A stretch of DNA of 64,000 bases, from contig JAQFWX010000021.1 of assembly GCA_027605045.1 (NCBI GenBank), forward strand, positions 1-64,000, written 5' to 3'. A program made the translations under genes and the position numbers. Under the pieces are notes generated by a model. That model had not been told where the DNA came from. It ran no database searches and saw only the letters and a list, made by a program, of their open reading frames with translations. Within the stretch, counting starts at the first letter, position 1; each line of letters starts with the position of its first letter. The DNA comes from Phallus indusiatus (lineage: Eukaryota; Basidiomycota; Agaricomycetes; Phallales; Phallaceae). Shown piece after piece: positions 44,983 to 58,305 of this stretch.

Positions 44983-46162
44983 AATTGTAGTATTGGCGGG
45001 GTGGCGTCGTATTGGGTAAGAAGAGAAAAACCACTAGACCACTTGCGCCGTGTAAGCCTTCTTATATATATACAATCATGTCTCGTCCACCTCCTTTCAA
45101 TTCTAAATTGAACAATTGAGTAATCCGAGAATCTCAGGCGCGGGAGGGCGTGTGGAATATATATAGATTATGGTTTTGTCTGGACCAGAGCTGGGGCTAA
45201 TATCTTCATCATTCACGGGAAATCAACGTATCATGTCAGCCTGTAGCTTGGGATGCTTCTAGTCTAAAATATGCACGCTCACATCAAATTCTGATCAGGT
45301 GCAGGTAGATTAAAAAATACCAATTACCATATCAAGCTCACAAGCGGAAATCTATTTACGGCATTCTGTAATTGATTTCCCGAGCCCAAACTTCAAGCGT
45401 TACTTACTCGTGGAGTATGGGAAACGCCATCGCTGCTGGTAGTTTGAAAATAAAGTTCAAGATTGAATGGAGACACGAGTTGACTATATGGTATCTTTCG
45501 CTTCCATAATTTGCACCGATGTACCAATTGAACGGAGAAGAGGGGGAAAGAGTTCATCTTCGTACAAGTTCAGTGCAAAACGTTTAGGCTTCAAACCAAG
45601 CTCAGGAATGTTGACTTTTGACAGCGGAAAAAAACCAGCTTGAAAAGATTTTTAAATATATATTCAATTTATTGTGATAGGAAGGATCTACCTGACTAAT
45701 TTATGACAGTGCCGAATCGTTTTCCCAGCGACTTTCCCATGTCCCACGATGGATGATGTGGCTTATTCAGTTTTGCTTCTTTCTTTTGAATTGCAACTTC
45801 CACGATTCCTGAGTTTCATTAAAGATTGGCCGTGAAGGCGTAAACGTTTATGAAAGATGAAACTTGGTGAAAGATCCTTTTCTCGCGGTTAAAGCTCTGT
45901 TTGGGAACGGCAAGAAATCGTGACGCTGCGTTAACATAATCAGCGTCCGCATTTTCCTGAATTCCCCTCAAAAGGTATACCCAACACTTACTACCTTACT
46001 GTTGATAAAGCAATTTGCTTCGTTTTAACCGTGTTCGCCGTCGTAGCCGGGAGCAGAAGCAGCTCAGTCACCGAGTCACGCGCGGTCGGTACCGGGCTCG
46101 GGTATATGGTTTTAAGCCGCTGCCAATGCCACCCTGTGAAGAGACTTTTCACCGTTGCTACG
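44983..46162. other. Spacer between divergent DUF2235 copy 1 and DUF2828 gene
   Basis: About 1.2 kb without a supported gene. It presumably holds both promoters. The part next to 46162 is open in frame with the DUF2828 gene, so an upstream ATG (46106) is a possible alternative start. Confidence 0.45.
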
Positions 46163-48602
46163 ATGGCTACACAATCCTTCGATGTTTATAAGGTGTATCC
46201 TTTCAAGCCAGCTTCAACAAATGACGAGTCCAAAAACAAATCCTCTTTGACGCAATCACGTCGTTGCGTTACATTACCTCCACTCCCGGAGTTGTATCAA
46301 CCTTTTGATCAGCTTCTCGATTCTATTCCATCTGCAAAATCAGCCAACACGAAATCTGAAACAACGCCCTCGGTTTCGCATCCTTTTCTCGATGCTTTGT
46401 CTGGATTTCAGAATCGAACCGAAACGTGGAATGGTGCTGCAGCGTACAAAAGCACACTTTCTCCGTTATTGGACGCGTTTTTTGGTTTGTCTCAGAATAC
46501 ATATCCGGAAAGTGTGGAAGATCTCTTGAATAAGGCTTGGCAAGCCGATCCGGATGGGACACTGAGAATTATATGGAACCTTCGTTCAATACATCAAGGC
46601 AAAGCGGCGAGAACAATGTTTTATCGTGCGTTTGCATGGCTTTATACGTCTCATCCCAAAACCGCCATCGCCAGTCTTCACAATCTGGTCAATCCCGTGG
46701 TACGATTCACCATCAAAACCAAATCGCGGCCAGGTCCAGCTTCTGATGAAGACGATATGGACGTTGTCACGTATGAAGATGCGGGTCTTGATGCGCGAGA
46801 GAAGACGAATGAGATAGAAATCGGTCGGTCTCATGGATACTGGAAGGACCTTCTCAACATTCTTTTGCTGGTGACAACCGATCAGTGCAGCCCTTTGTCC
46901 TCTTTCTCTTCTCTTTCTCAAGCTAATCGGGTTTCTTCATACGACGGTCGACGAAAGCGAGGGGATAAAGCCGGAGAAGAACCTTCTGTTAAAAAATCGC
47001 CCTCTGAAGCGCGCGGCGAAAAGTACATCGAATGGCATAACAGTCTTACGGACAAGCTGAAAAACGATCATACATACCGTGTGCTCTACGCTCGCGTTGC
47101 TCAACTTTTCGCAGACGCTCTTTCTCGGGATATAGACATTCTCAAAGAGATTGCTAATCCTAACACCTCTGCTGAACGCAAGCGTTCCATGACGTTTGAC
47201 CTCACTCTGGTTGGGAAATGGGCGCCGACTCCTGGTGGCAGCCATGATCGTCTGACCAATATCTCCACCGCCATCGCCGATCTGCTTTACCGTCGCGGAC
47301 AGCTTAATGTCGTATCCAATATGCCATCCGACAGACCACTCAGTCAGGCAAACGCACATGAACTTCTCATGGCTTATACCCGTTGCGTTACTTCCCCACT
47401 GCGTCGATTCCTTCAGATCCCTGAAGTCGCCATGTCTGCTCAACAATGGAACACGATCAAGTACCATCGTGTACCTTCGAAATGTATGGAGCTGAACAAG
47501 ACGTCATTCTTCAATCATGACGGAGATCGATTCTCTCAGTATCTGATTGACGTTTCTCTCGGGAAGAAGAAGATCAGCGGTGCGACACTTTTGCCTCACG
47601 AGTTGTTGCAAGAGGTGATAAAGACTAAACAAATGAACAAACCCCAAGAGAAGAAAATGAAGGAGATGTTTACCCAGGTTGTCAATGAACAGTGGCGTAC
47701 GATGATCGCACGCATTCGTGAAGCCGGGACTTTTGACAACGCTATTGCAGTCTGCGACGTATCGGGTAGCATGGGAAACATTTTCAGTTCCTACAGTGGT
47801 TCAACAACTCAACCTATCTTACCTGCTGTCGCGTTGTCGCTTGTTCTGTCGGAGATTGCGCGACCTCCTTGGAACGGGAAATTCATAACTTTTAGCCAAA
47901 GTCCTGAAATGATTTCTTTGGATCCTACGGATAGTCTTGTTGACAGGGTGTCGAAGATCTGTGATAGTGCATGGGGAGCGAATACCGATTTTAACGCCGT
48001 TTTTACCAAGTTGATCCTTCCTGCTGCGGTCGAAGCGAAATTGAAGCCTGAGGATATGGTGAAGCGGATCTTCGTGTATGTGATATTTCTACCTCGTACA
48101 TTATTATTGTTTACCCTTAAATCGGTGTCTCAGGTTCAGCGATATGCAATTCGACGACAGTCGGCCCTGTAGCGCTGACGCTGCGTCTTGGGAGACGGAA
48201 CATGACATTATCAAGAAAGCGTTTAGTCAAGCGGGTTACGAGCTTCCGGAACTTGTTTATTGGTGTGTTTATGAAGTTAACTCCTCTCTGTTCTCATGTA
48301 TGAATAATTTCTTTCGTCGTTTTGATAGGAATTTGCAAGGTGATTTCGGGAAACCCGTCGCCAAAGACGAACCCGGCGTTGCGATGGTCAGTGGATTTAG
48401 TCCGAACTTGTTCAAATCTTTCTTGGAAGACAAGATGGAGGAGGTTGTTCAAGTCGTGCCGGAGAATGACGAAATGGCTGCCGACAGCGCCACCAGTCCT
48501 ACTACTCCCGGGGCTAGTGTGAAATCGAAGCTTACTCCAGAGGAGAATATGTTGAAGATTCTGGGACATGAAAGCTTTTCGAACTTGAAGGTTTTGGATT
48601 AG
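46163..48602 (+). CDS. DUF2828 protein with von Willebrand A-like domain
   Basis: Three exons (to 48075, 48134-48262 and 48329-48602) give about 750 residues. The start at 46163 (MATQSFDVYKVYPF) was chosen for its good context; ATG 46106 would add 19 residues. The N-terminal half has the family blocks HPFLDALSGFQNRTETWNGA and GRSHGYWKDLLNILLL. The C-terminal part holds a vWA-like fold with the MIDAS-type motif AVCDVSGSM, then ITFSQSPEMISL, WGANTDFNAVFTKLILPAA and, across the intron, FSDMQFDDSRP. The family is widespread in fungi, plants and giant viruses and is related in layout to Ro60/TROVE proteins. A ring-like RNA or protein scaffold is possible but unproven. The frame is intact. Confidence 0.88.
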
Positions 48603-51387
48603 CTGAAGGTTGTTGGGGGGTATGCTACGTATGCGACCGAGAGGTCCAAAAAAGCTGAGGAGGGCAAGTAAATTATTCAAAATGAACCAAGCTCATTTGT
48701 GTATTATTGCTGTACGATGTGTGGTTTGATTGTTTGCAATCATAAGTAACGCCGCGCTTTGCGTGCGCAAGTAGTCTAATAAATAGCGTTTACTGTGAAA
48801 AATTCAAAGTCGCGCATGCGCTAATGCAAATCGGCATATAAATCGGCTTGAACTGTAAACGAGGCTTAGATCTATATCGGTGCATCGGTGCCAATGCCTT
48901 TAGCGCCTCGAGTTTCAATCCAGATCTTCGGTTCGGTCGAAGGTCCAGTAGAGACAATAATGACGTTTTAGAAAGAAAAGTAGAGATTGAGAGATGCGGA
49001 AGAAGCAAACATTGCTAATAATTTACCATATTCTCATGCCAATAAGCTATTAGAAGGACTCGCTTTATCCCATGAATGGGACAGTCGATGATTCAAATAT
49101 TGGTAGACTACATTCTATCTTTGTCATTGAAACAATGTAGCATACATGTTTATTTCCGACAGACAATGAATCTGATTTACGCACACAATCAAGTCTAAAC
49201 AAAAGGGATAGTGTTTTCAAACCTCAAAAATTGAAATAATTACCCAGATCATAAATGCTCATTTCGATGAAATTCAACCTCTAATTCCGCCTCATGCACA
49301 TTTTCATTACATTTCAACTGTTAAAATTACTCAATTTCCAGACTTCGGGATGAAAGTTATCCAAGCAATGCATGCGACTCTCTTTCCAAGCTCAGGATTG
49401 CCAGCTTTATCCGTCGCGAATGTGAGAGTACTTGAAACGAAGCAAGAAGAAGTAAATAATCAATTAGAGTATCTTAGTACTTTATAAAGCCGATAGCGTG
49501 GAATTCTAATTGTTTTCAATCGAAATAATTATTCATTGTCTATAGAGCTTGAATGCGTTCTCGCCTAGTTTTAATATCAGGACTCAATCTTTTTGATTTC
49601 GGTCAACTCGAGTCTCGCAGTAAATACTCGTCGATGTGAAAGTTGGTAGGCTATCAGTACGTATTTACTTGCAGAAGGCTTAGGTTCACAGTAACCGTTT
49701 ACTACGGGTTTAGGGTTCCAACTTGAAATCACCGTTAATGGCAGTTTCGATGTCGGCGCTGTACAGGCTCACGTAGACTCATCAACCTATAAACATTTAT
49801 CATCTTATAAACGAACCTAGTACAAGTACACAGTTGACATGTGTAAATCAATAGGAAAAGTCACATCACATCTATGAAAATCAAGACGAGTGCATATCCG
49901 AATTTGGAAGATAATGGGATAAAACTGAAAACTGATTGTGGCCACTTCTCTTGAAATGAGACCTCCCTTGTTTTGGTAGAACTGAAAATAAGATTGATGT
50001 TTGCAATTCGTTGAAAGAAAACCTTAAGCTTGAAATTTAAAGTCAAAATTTGATCGTCTCTGTCTAACCACCTACCGGGCCAAACAAGCTACCATACGAA
50101 AAATATTTGACTGCATATAGGTCGAGGATTACTTGGAGAAGTCAAAAAGAATCTATGATTCAGACTGGAGTCAGTTGGAAGTTGGAACTTGTCTTGCGCC
50201 GTGGTCCGGCGTCAATAGAAGCTCACAGTCATCGGCTCAGCGCCCAATGTTCTTCTAGCGTTTCCCATACCTTTCACTTTCTTATGATGTATCGATGATG
50301 TCCATGAGAAATCGTCAATCACAAGGACCAAGTGAGAATATACCTCGTTCTTCCTTTGGAGCTTTTACTAAACAAAAAGAATCAGCTCGTTCTTAGGGAC
50401 TTTTTTTTGGATGATAGTCGTGTCAAAGCCGTGATGGCCGCCTTTGTCCCAGTCTGAACACATTTCATTGAGTCTGGCGAAACCTACAAACGACGGACGG
50501 TATATGTCTTCCTCATTGCTCACTTACTGCGCCTATGAATAGACTGGGGCACCGAGCTCCATTCCCCAGTTAGTCGACATCCGATCCGTTTTAAAGCTTT
50601 CCTTTCCGGATTCATTGGAGCAGGTCCGTGGAACATTTTGACCGTTCCTTGCCTGTGATGATGCCCATCACATGCATCTTACTTCCGATTCTAGCTTGTT
50701 GTCCTGATTTACCGCATTTCTGAATGATAGGATCCACCGCCAAATTGGCAATAGGCCCATGTAGAGCCAAATGCTAGGAACCATTGTCGTCGAATAAACA
50801 ACATCACTTCCCCCTTGGCGAGGGAATATCTCAGCGCTCGCAACAAGGAAAAGACAAGTTCACTTGGCAAGGACCCACCTGATGGCTATTATCTGTTATT
50901 CTATCCAGTCTCAAAATACGAAGTATCATTGAGCGAGTCTCTTAAGGCAGCTTCTTTTCCTTCTTGCTCTTACATAATGGCGATGAGCGGGTTTCACATT
51001 TTCAGCATGTCATTTAATCGTCTGTTTTTTAATTAATGGTGAATAGGATTTCATTTTTTCGAATTTGGATTGGACGTGAAAGGACATGAAGCGACCCGAA
51101 ACGACAGGGTGTCATCTAAAATGACACGTTAATTTCCCAGAATGAAGGTCATGTCAGCTCCATCTGGTTTAGCCGGATCCATGATCTGTATACACAGCGC
51201 GTCAACTTGATATCACGGAAGTCGGCAAGCTCAGTCTCCGACAGTATAATTAATCCACTTTCAGATTGGAACTGAATGGGTGGGCTGAAGGTGAATATAT
51301 AAGAGTTAATATTTAAGAAGACTATATCCCTAGCTTTGTTGACTTCCTTATTCTACCTACTGCGACGTTGCCTTCGAATAAACAACG
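48603..51387. other. Intergenic 2.8 kb, no gene supported
   Basis: Several frames of 60-85 codons occur (near 48800-49000, 49860-50300 and 50815-51036), but none has a recognisable motif, signal peptide or paired splice sites. The base composition is AT-rich. The last ~300 bp is the promoter region of DUF2235 copy 2. Confidence 0.45.
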
Positions 51388-53509
51388 ATGAGTACCACGA
51401 GTACCACAGCTACATCGCGCCTCAAGATAGAACCTTTCATTTATCCTGTTATACCACCCTCGCATCCCGCGAGGACGCTCGTCCTCTGCTTCGATGGAAC
51501 GGGTGATTGTTTCGACGCCGATGTGAGTAGAATATTTCGAATTATTCACATTAGCTGACGCAACTTGCATAAACAAGAACTCGAATGTAGTTCAGTTTTT
51601 TTCTATGTTAACCAAAGACAACAGAAAGGAACAGATGGTTTACTATCAGGTTCGTTCTGACATTTTTTCACAATCTAGCCAGTTGAGGCTTGTGCGCTGA
51701 TGCAGAGCTTCGATGATAGGCTGGAATTGGAACGTATACCGTCCCAGAAATCGCCACTCCGTTTATGGCGGGCGTATCGAAAACATTAGACATGATGATC
51801 GCTTGGAATCTGGACGCCCATGTGATGGGTAAGTCAATGAGAATATTTGTGAACATATAAACTGCCATGATTCGTCTGACGCGGGAGCGCTGTAATAGGC
51901 GGATATGAATTCTTGATGCAAAATTGTAAGAACTATTGCTCCAAACAGCTGGATGGCGAAAGTGTGCTCATGGTGTCTTTTTTTAGACGAGGCTGGAGAT
52001 AAAATTTGTCTTCTGGGATTTTCTCGCGGTGCCTATACCGCCCGCGCTCTGGCTGGAATGGTCCACAAGGTCTGAATTGATGCAGGATCAGTGCCAACCA
52101 TCAGAGGTGTATTCACGCCCAACTACTATTTTAGGTCGGATTGCTTCCGGCAGACAACCGTCAACAAGTTCCCTTCGCGTACAAAATGTTTACTCGAACA
52201 GATGACGTCGGATGGGCTCAAAGCACGGCTTTCAAAAAAGCATTTTCTATGGACGTCGATATTGAGTTCATCGGCGTATGGTATGTTATGCACACACTAA
52301 AAAAATGTTAATGCATGTCGGTAATTCTATACGTGTTTCAGGGATACCGTCAAGTCGGTCGGTTTGATTCCACGACGACTGCCTTTCACCTCGTCAAATT
52401 CCTCCATTCGCACATTCCGTCATGCGCTTTCTCTAGACGAACATCGTGCCAAATTCAAAGCCAATGTGTATAATCGACCAACCGCCAAGGAAGCCAATTT
52501 AGGTACTCAACCTGGTGAAATGCCGAAATCTGGAACGCCTGGCGACGATACAATTATCGCGACGGATCCGAGCACGATGGTGAATCCTCAGCATGAAAGT
52601 CCGACATCGTCACCAAAGTCTGCTACTCAGCCGAAACCTAAAAGGAAAAATACGTGGCGGACTAAAGAAGCTACCTTTGATGCTTCGGAAGATGGTGGTC
52701 ATGTACTCGAGACGGACGTTCTAGAAGTCTGGTTTTCAGGCTGTCATTGCGGTTCGTTGCATATTTTGTGTCTCCTTATGATTCTTTGTTAATAAACGCT
52801 TTCTATATTTACAACAGACGTCGGAGGAGGATCAGTGGATAATGCCAGTCGTCACAATCTAGCTCGCATTCCTCTCCGGTGGATGATCCGGCAATGTTTC
52901 CTTACCAACACCGGAATTCGATTCCACTCGGATTTGTTGCGTACAATCGGCTTGGATCCCGCGTCGCTCTATCCGATCGTCAAAGAGCGTCCTCCAGCTC
53001 TATACTATACGCCTCCTGCTCCGATCCCGACGACCTCTGAAGCAGGAACTAATGACAATCTTCTGAACGCCAATGACGATTCGGCCAATAAAGATCTGAT
53101 TCCCTACGGTTATAATGGGATTCATCCTGAGCTAATTATGTCCGAAGAAGAGGAAGATGTGGCTGACGCGGTCTGTCCAATCTACGATCAGCTAAAACTG
53201 GCTCCCGGTTGGTGGATCTTAGAATTTTTGCCCACGAAGATTCGCAAGCAGCATGATGACACCAATCAGTGGTCCAGCAATATCACGTTCGTATTTGATA
53301 TTTTTTAATGCTTTTGCAGAGGTCCAGAACGCTGACTGTTCGATCTTAGTATCAATCTCGGAAGGGCGCGTAAGATACCTCGACAGAAAAAACAGGGTGT
53401 CCTTGTTCACAGAAGCGTCAAGATCAGAATGGAAGCTGGCGAATATGCTGCTGGCGGTCCGTACACACCCCGAGCGAAGTGGAAAATTGAACCGACTTGG
53501 GTAGATTGA
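51388..53509 (+). CDS. DUF2235 alpha/beta-hydrolase-fold protein, copy 2
   Basis: Plus-strand paralogue of the gene at 42847-44982 with the same intron positions. From 51388: MSTTSTTATSRLKIEPF, RTLVLCFDGTGDCFD, GIGTYTVPEIATPF, GFSRGAYTARALAG (Gly-x-Ser-x-Gly), IEFIGVWDTVKSVG, FRHALSLDEHRAKF, VWFSGCHCDVGGGS and RWMIRQCFLTNTGIRF, ending AKWKIEPTWVD. Sequence identity to copy 1 is high in the catalytic core. It is lower in the Ser/Pro linker around 52560-52650 and in the 53030-53090 loop. The frame is intact and all catalytic positions are kept, so both copies are probably active. Confidence 0.9.
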
Positions 53510-55470
53510 GAGAATACAAGTCAATTCATGGTTGGAGTGAGAATATGCTATGTTTAAGTTTTCAATGCATTTTGTTTTGTATTCATACTATGCCAGTCAA
53601 CGCTCCAGGATGATCATGTGGTTTCATTTTATTTAAGGTTACAGTTCGTTCTTCTTGTCATCTAGTTCATGTCATTCAGATACAGATCCAATTCAATTTA
53701 TTTCTTGCGAATCACGCGCACGTTGTACTTGTCATTTTTTGCCACGCTGTCAGTAAGGCAATTGAAACGGTTCGAGTTCTTTTTCCCGAGTCGGGCAGAT
53801 GAACGTCCTCTATATGCGAACCGATCGGAATTACCATTAATTTTCAAACTCGAACATAATAATACAAGCTCAATCAAGTACTAGGCTACCTCGCACATAA
53901 TCTTATCACAATATACATATATGTGTGCAATAGTTTTTGCATTCGTTACAATTGCACCCTGAAAACTCGAATGAAAGATTATTCCCGGACCGGTTACATT
54001 GATATATGATGAGAAGTGAAAAGACAGATATATGAATGAAAAGATACATGAGTATTGTGAAAGATTCTGCTTGAAGCGAATGTCGCGATCATACTAAGTT
54101 TGTTGAGTTCACTGTGATAATGTGTGGTTTAATCAAATTCTCATGGAACATGAATTCATTTTGGAATTGAGAAATTTCTTTTCCTGACACGCAAACGACT
54201 GTTAAAGCAAACCCCGCTAGAATCTTATTACTAGCAGGATGGCTTTTTAGAAATTCTGAATCTGGTTTTGAAACTTTTACTCAGGAAGAATAGGTAAAAG
54301 GTGTCGCGCTCAAAGGAGCATCATATACATGTACATGATAGCGACGGGGGAAAGTCGGAAGCTGATATTCGCCGATTTCCGCATACATCTACATATTCTC
54401 ACTGGTTCTATGCAGTACAGTGGTATATGGCGTAATCTCAACGGCGGCAATCTATCATTTTTTGTAGTCAGAGGGTTGTCAACTCTTGGGTCAATTTAAT
54501 AGTTGATTCTGAATCGGAATTATTGAAGCTTATTGATACAAGTGGGAAAGATAGTAATTCTGAAGCCTCAAAGCATACTCCACTTGCTTGATGAACAATT
54601 GGGGTCATTAAGGTAGACACTACTTTTTGACTTTAATTCATGGTAATATTTATGTAGTTTCGGGGGTGGTATTACTTTGCATTTCAGATTTTGCGACAAA
54701 AATGTCAGACCGAACAGCATGCCATCTTATGCAACTCGCTTGTGCCTCGTTTATTTCTTCTCTCGCTCTTACTTTACCCTTCCTCCAGGCTCCGAGTTCG
54801 CAAGTTACGGCGGAATCAATATCCCGGAGATGTGACCCAGATTGAACGCCGTTCACCAACTTTTACTTTGATGGCAGATGTTTTTGACATCCACCCATTT
54901 ATTCCCGATGTTAGGCGGTGTAGTATGCTTCATTTTTTCCCTCTCACTTGGTACTGAGTCCTGACTTTTTTCCCAAGCCACTGAAGTCTCTGGTGGCTCT
55001 TTTCCTATGAAATCCGGAACAGTTTGTATAAATTGCTACGGCTTAACTCTGGAAAATACTGAATAGAAACTGTAATATAAAATCATTCATTAAATGCTTT
55101 ACCATTGACGTAAAACGGCTGCTTTTTTTTTTCGGACGTCATGTCCTCAGCATTTCTGTTGGCAGTAGAATGCCCGTTTTTCACAGAATTGGTTACACCA
55201 CAGTTATCCTGCTCTAGGGTAATAATTTTAACAACGTGTAAGCTGTTTTGCGATTTTTTTTTGTGGAAGTGACTGCTGGGCCGGGCTGATGGTAGGAAGA
55301 GAGACAAATATGTGACAACAACGGCAGGTTTGCCGAGAGAGTGAAAAATTTGCTTTGGTAATCAGGCCGAAAAGACGCGTTTCCTCCATTCCTTCTCGCC
55401 TCATCCTCTTGTTGTCCTCCCGCAGTTCCTCTTCCTTTTCCTTTTTCCATTAGGCGAGACAACAGGAAGA
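53510..55470. other. Intergenic 2 kb, no gene supported
   Basis: AT-rich sequence. Short frames near 54627-54957 and 55083-55462 lack motifs. The last ~100 bp are the presumed OPA3 5' UTR and promoter. Confidence 0.45.
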
Positions 55471-56472
55471 ATGGCTTCTCTCAAACTCGCGACACTAGCA
55501 ATAAGAGTGAATATATCTTCTAATTCGACTGCAATCGTCACCTCGTTATCCTAAAAGCATCTTCTGTCTTAACTCAGACTATTGCTAAACCAATAAGCAA
55601 TCGGCTTAAACAAGAAGCTAGAGAGTATGACTATCGCTATGGTTTTTTTGCCTATCGGTTGACTGTTTCCAAAAGATATCCCTTCTTTCGGCGAATATGT
55701 GTTCAGCTCGCCCAGTCCATGTATTCCGCCGAAATGCGTCTAGGCACATTTGTACTAGGTCAGCCTCCAAAAGCCGTAAAGCCGCTCAGCGAAGCAAAGT
55801 GCGTTTAGCATTCCGCCGCCGTTTTTATTCTCATAAGAACGCGGCATCTCAGACTTTTCTGATAACATCCAACACATCTGTAGGGCTATAGAATCTGGAG
55901 CGACATTTATAGCGGAAGCGTTTCTTTTTGCGGTTGCGGCTTCTTTGATTGTAGCGGAGTCGTGGCGGTCGTCGTCGAAAGAAAGCAGAAGACGCGAGAC
56001 TATTGCGGAGGGTATTGAAGATCTTAAGAAAGGGTTAGAGGGGCTGAGTACAAGAGTTGGACAGGTAGAGAGGATTTTGGTGGGTGTCAGTATCAGTGAT
56101 GGTGATACTGGTGGTGGTGGTGGCTATGTCGAAGCTGGAGGAGTGAAACGTGGAGATGAAGGTGAAGATGAAGGTGAAGGTACAGGGTTAGCTCTAGGCG
56201 GAGGTGAAATGGGATTGGGACAGAGGGTGAGGGATGTTGAAGAAAAGTATGCGATCATTTATATGAGCCTGGGCGTTCGATGACTCAATTGTGGATATAG
56301 ATCCGAGCAACTTACACGCGTACTTGAGAGGCTTGTTAATGTGGGGATCAATAATGGGAGTGGATGGCTAACGGATGTAAATCTTGGATCTACATCTTTG
56401 CGGCCATTAGATGGGAAGGGTAGAAGTCGCTCGGATTCGAGTTCGAATTCGACGTCGAGGTCATCTTCATAA
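55471..56472 (+). CDS. OPA3: OPA3-like mitochondrial protein
   Basis: Four exons: 55471-55506, 55578-55798, 55884-56246 and 56301-56472. The N-terminus MASLKLATLAIRTIAKPIS matches the family's amphipathic mitochondrial-targeting start. Then NRLKQEARE, FFRRICVQLAQSMYSAEMR, KPLSEAKAIESGATFIAEAF and the hydrophobic segment LFAVAASLIVAESW. A coiled coil (EGIEDLKKGLEGLSTRVGQVERIL) and a fungal Gly/Glu-rich, Ser-rich tail follow. OPA3 is an outer or inner mitochondrial membrane protein that influences morphology. Between EARE and FFRR the open frame carries about 17 extra residues (YDYRYGFFAYRLTVSKRYP) absent from relatives I recall. These may be an unspliced segment or a lineage insertion. Confidence 0.85.
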
Positions 56473-58305
56473 ACAAGGATCTAATCACACAATACCCGGA
56501 AATCTCAATATATTTGTCAAAAAATTGTATACGCCACGATGCACTAATAGAAGTAAACTGTTATCAGTCTGATGCATACGCCTGAATTGAGAGTGTTCGA
56601 TATACCGCCTGTATTCCCACTTTAGGTCACTCTTCATCTCGCTTCATACGCGCGGAAAGCGTTTATGCACAATCAGTTCATTTATGAAACGTGAGTGGAC
56701 TTCGGATTTGGACTTGATGTTTCTTTCGACTTTATCTGAATTTTTTTAGAATGACAGCAATCTGCCGAAGAGTCATGAACATTACATTACATAAAGGCAA
56801 TGTTGCGTATATTAATACCCAATTTTTGGCGCAATTAATCACACAGACCCAGAAGGATAGATAGTTGGATGCATATCTAATCAAACCCAGACTCTTTCTG
56901 TCTGAATGACAAAGACCGCCCAAAATTACAGTCAACCTTTAATTTTACCTCACTGCTCCTGAGAATAATGCACGGGCTCCTTTTTCTGGTGGATTTCGTT
57001 ATGTTCAAGTCGATGTCACCTGACTGACCCAACTTGAAAGGTATAAACGAGAACTCCGAGTTCGCTCAATTCATTCAAGTGAACAATTCCACAATCTTGC
57101 CACAACATGAGGATTTGTCAAGACCAAGTCTAGAATGAGAATAGCTGGATCGGGGTCATGCGACGGATCCAATTTCAGCGATTTTCAGTAGAACTAAAAT
57201 ACTTTGGGGAATCTCAAGTTTTGACTCAAAACCGAGTACAGTGGTTATTTATCTTTCATTATCTGGATTTGAGACCGTACTATTCATTGAAGTGATAGAA
57301 GTTTCAGGAAAATCAATCAGGAAAATCAACATATACACTGAACAGGACATCCTCGCGCCTCAAATTCTCAATCTGGATTTGTAGATTTGTGGGAGGAACG
57401 TCGTCTCTCACTCACTCATAAGCAACACTAAGATGCTCCAAAGTCTGGATTTTGCGTGTGGTACAATTGATTCATGCTTAGATTTCAGGTCCAAGAAGTT
57501 TGGCGAAATATGTGTGTAAAGATCTATTGACCGTTGGATTTTCCTCTAAGGCCGACGAGTTTGTTACATTAGATGTATTATAATTAGGGTTTAAGGTTGA
57601 AATAAATCTTTTTCAAAACCGGGATGAGGATGGAAGTCCATGAATAGAGCGTAGAGCGTTGCAGCCGGGAATAAAGCGTTACAACTGGGAATAAAACGTT
57701 GCAGCCAGGATTGGGAAGTATTGTGTGTGGGATGTTGGACGGTAGGGCAATTAATTGGCGATATTCGATAAGTAACACGTTTACCTTTGAAGTCAGAGTT
57801 TTAATGTTATGTAAAGAACATTGATAATTAAAATAAACGCACAGGTGAGCCGGATTTTCGAGGCCAGTACCGCACCACACCTTGCTAATCATGTTGACTA
57901 TGGAATCGATCAGGCTTGTCGAACGTTCGGTTGATGAGAACACTTCAACGAGTATCTGAGTCCTAGATATTTCAAAATTCAGAATAAATATCTGTAAATT
58001 AAAATTGAAGTTGAAGAAAGGAAGTGTTTGAGATACTTTTTAGGTTAGTTCGGTCTTTAGAGGAAGGGGTTTTGGTCAGTAACAAGACACAATGACCCAA
58101 AGGAGATCCTGTCGTATGTGAGGTGAGTATGTGATGTGGCTGAGATCTTCCTCGACAATCGGAAAACAGGGTCTACTATCGCATTTCCAACCGTTATATC
58201 CAACGTGCGAATCGTAGGCCCCAGGGCTAGTGAATTACACCACGAGTCTCTCGCTGAACCTCCATCAACAATGCAGTTCTCCCCGTCCTTTCCTCAAGCT
58301 CAGGA
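56473..58305. other. Intergenic 1.8 kb, no gene supported
   Basis: No recognisable gene. The word GGGAATAAAACGTTGCAGCC recurs in variants at about 57660-57710 as a short local repeat. Confidence 0.45.
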
